Shown here: positions 9,601 to 11,846 of the stretch, one piece after another
Layout: each line of letters starts with the position of its first letter
How positions within the stretch are numbered: the stretch's first letter is position 1
DNA from: JAZLDV01 sp045614925
Lineage (GTDB): Bacteria > Bacillota_I > Bacilli_A > Erysipelotrichales > Coprobacillaceae
Assembly: GCA_045614925.1 (NCBI GenBank)
Contig: JAZLDV010000058.1
Span: 1-11,846 of the forward strand
Reading direction: 5' to 3'
Length of the DNA stretch: 11,846 bases
Translations under genes and position numbers: made by a program
Notes under the pieces: generated by a model
The model's input: the letters and a program-made list of their open reading frames with translations, nothing else
Told to the model about the DNA's origin: nothing
Databases searched by the model: none

Positions 9601-10698
9601 TTAAATAAAGCTTATGCTTTATTAGTAAAAAAATCATTATTAAGTAAAATAGAAATTTTAGATCCTTTATCAATGAGTGTTACTTCACCAAACTATCAGC
9701 CAAATAATGATAGTGAAGGAAATCCAGAATTTGTATTAGATGGAAATCCATCAACAATCTGGCATACACAGTGGTCTGATACACCTAGAGATACTCATTA
9801 TCTAGAATTTGTTTTAGATGAAGTGACTACATTAAATAGTGTAAGAATATTACAAAGAAGTGGAACAAACGGACGTATTAAATCATTTGATTTATATGTT
9901 AAAGAAAATGTTTCTGATGAATGGACAAAAGTCATTAATCAAGAAGTATTAGATAGTTCTACAAACTGGCAATCTGTATCATTTGAAGAAACTGCTGCTA
10001 AATATATTAAATTACATGTTACTGATGCAGAATCAACTACTACTGCAAAATATGGTGCAGCTGCAGAAGTTAGATTTACAAAACCAACAATTATTGATGA
10101 ACCAGTTCCACCAGTAGTTGAACCAGCTAAAAACGGTTGGGAAAAAGTTGATGGAAAATGGTATTTCTATGTTGAAGACGTTGCTCAAACTGGATGGGTT
10201 AAAGATGCAGGAAAATGGTACTTCATGGACGAATCTGGTGTGATGCAAACTGGTTGGGTAAAAGACAACAACAAATGGTATTACTTAAATACACATATGA
10301 TGACTGGTTGGCAACAAATTGACGGTAAGTGGTATTACTTAAATAGCCATATGATCACTGGATGGGTTCAAGACGCAGGAAAATGGTATTATTTAAATTC
10401 TTCAATGCAAACTGGATGGCAAAAAATTGATGGTAAATGGTACTTCTTAGACTCTGAAATGAAAACAGGATGGATTTTAGACGGAGGTAAATGGTACTAC
10501 ATGAATAGCCATATGATGAGCGGATGGCAACAAGTTAACGGTACATGGTATTATTTAAATAATGCAATGGTTACTGGTTGGTTAAAAATCAACAATACTT
10601 GGTACTATTTCAACTCTAAAGGTGCAATGGTAACAGGTACTGTAACTATTGATGGAAAAGTACAAAAATTTAATTCTAACGGAGCTTGGTTAGGATAA
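6658..10698 (+). CDS. Secreted, wall-bound clan GH-A glycosidase (arabinofuranosidase-like) with LamG and discoidin-like domains
   Basis: Probable extracellular glycoside hydrolase. The ATG lies 9 bases after AGGAGA. A signal peptide ends near VYA|NTN (residue 26). A LamG/concanavalin-like domain spans about 34-237 and a FIVAR-like helical segment 241-303. The catalytic core is about 306-810 with RYPGG (363-367), acid/base E483 in FEIGNE, SIHPY (662-666) and nucleophile E715 in VSEFG. A beta-sandwich runs to about 922, FIVAR follows at 929-998, then discoidin/CBM32-like 1002-1142 and CW-binding repeats 1160-1346. The RYPGG and GNE motifs recall GH51, GH39 and GH79 enzymes. I favour an arabinofuranosidase-like activity, possibly related to the GH39 3-O-alpha-galactosyl-arabinofuranosidase of bifidobacteria, but the family is not settled by eye. 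Residues about 510-610 look inserted between the two catalytic glutamates and carry a FGDG-I-N-G-N-I-P motif. The gene has its own promoter and terminator. Confidence 0.88.
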   Translation: MKMKKLMVSLLVCVMTLSNLTAGVYANTNLNENMIAHYNFDADLKNQVNQSSYNAEIVGSVSRTDTGGIDGGALSFNKQANSYLKIGSVFNASTQDFTLSAWVKYETGNSDGTNKVSLFQQNGDGRTVLYTNPSYNYGTYLTANDALCNKAVTVDEWHHVAITWNHSSKVMGFYINGEHVNNATLSGNPANAVTDLLIGGHKNGNASNAMKGMVDEVRIYNAVVSGDVIKGVYELNGQRTDLVQLQALVNNASSLSGGSVSATLNLNSAIENAQVVLNKTNPTAQEVKDVALQLQSAMDAYLESVVITINVNTKEVVRELSESMFGINHRYHNDGYGTWDSENDEINKYFDDYAQEASFGSVRYPGGTVSNLFEWKKTIGEDRKMTINGSTFFSDAGADPIEPNFGVDEAMTWIIDELDSEAIYVYGTGKGSAKDAADLIEYLNAPADGNKTNPNGGTDWAEIRKENGHEAPYNVTMFEIGNEVGQWGQTYWLDGRGNRSLPDAFINGGTMTFPSSTRVVEEEDWRSSASYSNGKPNQVKYTTYAPLTKGTVNITVGSTPYTIVDSLEGQGQSNVCVVDYETGKITFGDGINGNIPANGQQIKCGYSTNQDGFVAIYNAMKDTAKQIGIDINVLSGIDHSQADAFINLMNNQGMNNLYDGMSIHPYSGSFADANDALFYEKALARTLSQNVPNVEHLYNKMKYVTGEEKIVGVSEFGIFRYTNAFIKSLGHAIYIANEMIYYVDSGATYLDKHCLSDFVSGDGAGADALGPVGQCVIQSVLQEDGSYKYVSTPSARMFSIFNNMTGTTKVTHTIEGNGTFYTEGQHNVPQINVLTTTDEKGNTYITVVNNKHESSDVVINIDDLNLNGKIVEVWQMGHEDVNAENSLDNPDLVEVQRSTYENKESALSYTLLPTSVTSFKVNSYNDEVDYSALADKVEKIEQDDSSEYTTQSWNEFVKVLNTAKAVINKGTQIEVNNALIELNKAYALLVKKSLLSKIEILDPLSMSVTSPNYQPNNDSEGNPEFVLDGNPSTIWHTQWSDTPRDTHYLEFVLDEVTTLNSVRILQRSGTNGRIKSFDLYVKENVSDEWTKVINQEVLDSSTNWQSVSFEETAAKYIKLHVTDAESTTTAKYGAAAEVRFTKPTIIDEPVPPVVEPAKNGWEKVDGKWYFYVEDVAQTGWVKDAGKWYFMDESGVMQTGWVKDNNKWYYLNTHMMTGWQQIDGKWYYLNSHMITGWVQDAGKWYYLNSSMQTGWQKIDGKWYFLDSEMKTGWILDGGKWYYMNSHMMSGWQQVNGTWYYLNNAMVTGWLKINNTWYYFNSKGAMVTGTVTIDGKVQKFNSNGAWLG
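10135..10695 (+). repeat. CW-binding repeat module of gene 3
   Basis: It has 187 residues: nine GW units and a terminal GT unit ending GAWLG, the same length and order as in the GH2 gene. The first four units resemble the GH2 module, while the last two resemble gene 1 almost exactly at DNA level. AATAGCCATATGAT occurs at 10342 and 10504. Asp codons here are mostly GAC (7 of 11), unlike the discoidin-like domain just before. Confidence 0.93.
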
Positions 10699-10714
10699 TT
10701 TATAAAGTTAATTA

Positions 10715-10744
10715 AGAAGCAAAATGATAACTTTGCTTCTTTTT
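10715..10744 (+). terminator. Rho-independent terminator after gene 3
   Basis: AGAAGCAAA (10715-10723) pairs perfectly with TTTGCTTCT (10732-10740) around an 8-base loop, and a T run follows to 10744. It starts 17 bases after the stop of gene 3 and isolates gene 4. Confidence 0.85.
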
Positions 10745-10790
10745 CTATTATTTTCAAATATTGTTTATATCATTGAAATTTAGATGGATT

Positions 10791-10820
10791 TTGTCAATAA
10801 AAATTTTTTTGTGTTATAAT
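10791..10820 (+). promoter_or_regulatory. Sigma-A-like promoter of the small exported protein gene
   Basis: TTGTCA (-35, 10791-10796), an 18-base spacer, then a perfect TATAAT (10815-10820) with a TGn extension (10812-10814). The predicted start falls around 10827, at or just before the AGGAGGT ribosome binding site (10827-10833). The leader would be only about 17 bases. Confidence 0.75.
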
Positions 10821-10843
10821 AGTAATAGGAGGTAGGATAAATT

Positions 10844-11533
10844 ATGAAAATATTAAAGGTTCTTATTGCTATTTTGATTGGTTTCTTTTTAGGGGATTAC
10901 ATAACAGTTCTAGGAAATGATACTGATTCAAATAATAATGACATTAGTGAAATAGGGGAAAATGTTGCAGGTGATGAATCAGATGATTTTATCGAAACAG
11001 ATTATAGACATAGTCCTGCTAAGGTTGTAGATTTATTTAAATCTACAATCAATGATTTAAAAGAGAGAGCTGACGAATATGATGTATGTGTTCTTACTAC
11101 AGTAGGTGATGAGATTCCAGTGTTCTTATGCACGACTACAGGTAAAAATTTTAGTAAAAATCTAGAAATTTATGCAATTATCAATGATAGTGAAGTTATT
11201 CAAATTGCCAATATTAATGACTTTAGTGAAATTAAAGTTGCACAACAGCAATGTGTGTTCAAGGAAGAATATTCAAAAACTATGGTCGAATTTACAAATT
11301 TTTTCTATGTTGATGATACTAAGGAAGAACAATATTTTAAACATTTAATTAATTCTCAAGAATATTATTTAAATGGTGATTTGATTACAAAACAACAGTA
11401 TTATACGAGTATGCCTGATATTGAAAAGTATGAATACAAAACTATAACTTATGAAGATATGTATGATATTCATTCTGTAAATTTTGAATCAATTGCAGAT
11501 GCAGATTGTTGGATAAATTTATCATTTAATTAA
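10844..11533 (+). CDS. Exported or membrane-anchored protein of unknown function
   Basis: I do not recognise this 229-residue protein. The ATG is 10 bases after a full AGGAGGT, so the start is secure. Residues 1-23 are a short positive N-terminus followed by a hydrophobic stretch (a signal peptide or single membrane anchor), with no lipobox. Residues 25-53 are acidic and Asn-rich, a likely flexible linker. The rest (about 57-229) is a mixed alpha/beta domain rich in Tyr, Asp and Glu, with cysteines at 82, 96, 137 and 222. Residues 78-125 faintly recall the secreted Firmicutes proteins with DxDGxPEL-type strands, but the Asp/Gly motif is not conserved here. There are no CW-binding repeats, so unlike its neighbours it would be released or membrane-held. 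It has its own promoter, and nothing links it functionally to the glycosidases except position. Confidence 0.85.
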   Translation: MKILKVLIAILIGFFLGDYITVLGNDTDSNNNDISEIGENVAGDESDDFIETDYRHSPAKVVDLFKSTINDLKERADEYDVCVLTTVGDEIPVFLCTTTGKNFSKNLEIYAIINDSEVIQIANINDFSEIKVAQQQCVFKEEYSKTMVEFTNFFYVDDTKEEQYFKHLINSQEYYLNGDLITKQQYYTSMPDIEKYEYKTITYEDMYDIHSVNFESIADADCWINLSFN

Positions 11534-11846
11534 ACAACGTAATAATAATTTGATTCAAAAGACAATATTAATAAGTATCTAATGTATATGATATTCATGT
11601 TACAAATCGGTAATTAATTGATAAAAATATCGTCTTAATCAGTTGGATAATTGGAGGTGTACTTCATAAATTCTTCGAGTTGAATTATGAATGTATGAAA
11701 AACAATAGTTAATTCTTATAATGTTTGGTTAGTCTAATAAAAAGAAGCAGGAAATCCTGCTTCTTTTTTTACATAGATAATAATGTAAATGATTACAAAA
11801 TATAATGAAATGTTTATCGAAATATGTTAAATTTATTAATGGATAG
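11534..11846. other. Gene-free stretch at the right edge
   Basis: No convincing gene on either strand. An isolated AGGTG-type purine-rich motif (TTGGAGGTG, about 11651-11659) looks like a ribosome binding site, but no start codon at proper distance opens more than a few codons. This may be the remains of a gene or simple chance. The only clear element is the hairpin at 11741-11770. The last 76 bases are AT-rich without a recognisable signal. Confidence 0.5.
11741..11770 (+). terminator. Strong rho-independent terminator hairpin
   Basis: AAAGAAGCAGG (11741-11751) pairs with CCTGCTTCTTT (11756-11766) around the AAAT loop, and T runs on to 11770. It lies about 207 bases after the stop of gene 4, which has no nearer hairpin that I can see. 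It therefore probably ends that transcript with a long 3' untranslated region. The A run at 5' means it could also serve a gene arriving on the - strand from the right. Confidence 0.85.

Noticed and set aside
1190..11696. 13-mer ATTATGAATGTAT shared between the gaps at 1190-1202 and 11684-11696
   Set aside because: A single short A/T-rich match in AT-rich DNA, without flanking similarity, is expected by chance and does not support an attachment site or mobile-element end.
11771..11846. Open - strand frame entering from the right edge
   Set aside because: It has a lysine/phenylalanine-rich, low-information translation and runs through the terminator hairpin before a stop; there is no support for a real gene end.

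Overview
The window is AT-rich DNA carrying four genes, all on the + strand. Three encode very large or truncated secreted multidomain proteins that end in the same kind of cell-wall-binding repeat module (units of the form GW-x-K-x-x-G-x-W-Y-Y-L/F). The fourth encodes a small exported protein of unknown function. Strong AGGAGG-type ribosome binding sites, sigma-A-like promoters, T-tailed hairpin terminators, A/T-ending codons and the Firmicutes-style CW-binding, FIVAR and Big domains point to a low-GC Gram-positive bacterium. A gut Erysipelotrichia/Coprobacillaceae-type commensal is my best guess. That assignment is inference; no rRNA or other marker gene is present.

Layout: (1) 1-1110 is the 3' end of a surface protein with a Big_2 Ig-like domain, a CUB-like domain and ten CW-binding units; its start and any catalytic domain lie upstream of the window. 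A hairpin terminator follows. (2) 1344-6542 is a 1732-residue secreted GH2 beta-galactosidase of the BgaA/DUF4982 type, with putative acid/base E469 and nucleophile E553. It also has several Ig-like and carbohydrate-binding-like domains, a FIVAR segment and a CW-binding module. Its promoter region holds a near-consensus TTGACA-17-TAAAAT, an 18-bp inverted repeat at the predicted start site and a cre-like (CcpA) box. (3) 6658-10698 is a 1346-residue secreted protein with a LamG-like domain and a clan GH-A glycosidase core (putative acid/base E483, nucleophile E715) that contains an approximately 100-residue insertion. FIVAR, discoidin-like and CW-binding modules follow. It may be an arabinofuranosidase-like enzyme of the GH39/GH51/GH79 neighbourhood. 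(4) 10844-11533 is an unrecognised 229-residue exported or membrane-anchored protein with four cysteines. The last 313 bases hold no convincing gene, only a strong terminator hairpin.

Each gene appears to be its own transcription unit, with a terminator and a promoter in each gap. The locus therefore looks like a series of independently controlled surface enzymes rather than one operon. The shared CW-binding tails would place the enzymes on the same cell-wall ligand. Pairing a beta-galactosidase with an arabinofuranosidase-like enzyme, both loaded with carbohydrate-binding domains, suggests extracellular trimming of a galactose- and possibly arabinose-containing glycan from host or plant. The exact substrate is not provable from the sequence. 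The repeat modules show sign of DNA-level exchange between genes: a 62-bp block in genes 1 and 3 is 59/62 identical with only synonymous differences, and the module of gene 3 uses Asp codons unlike the domain before it.
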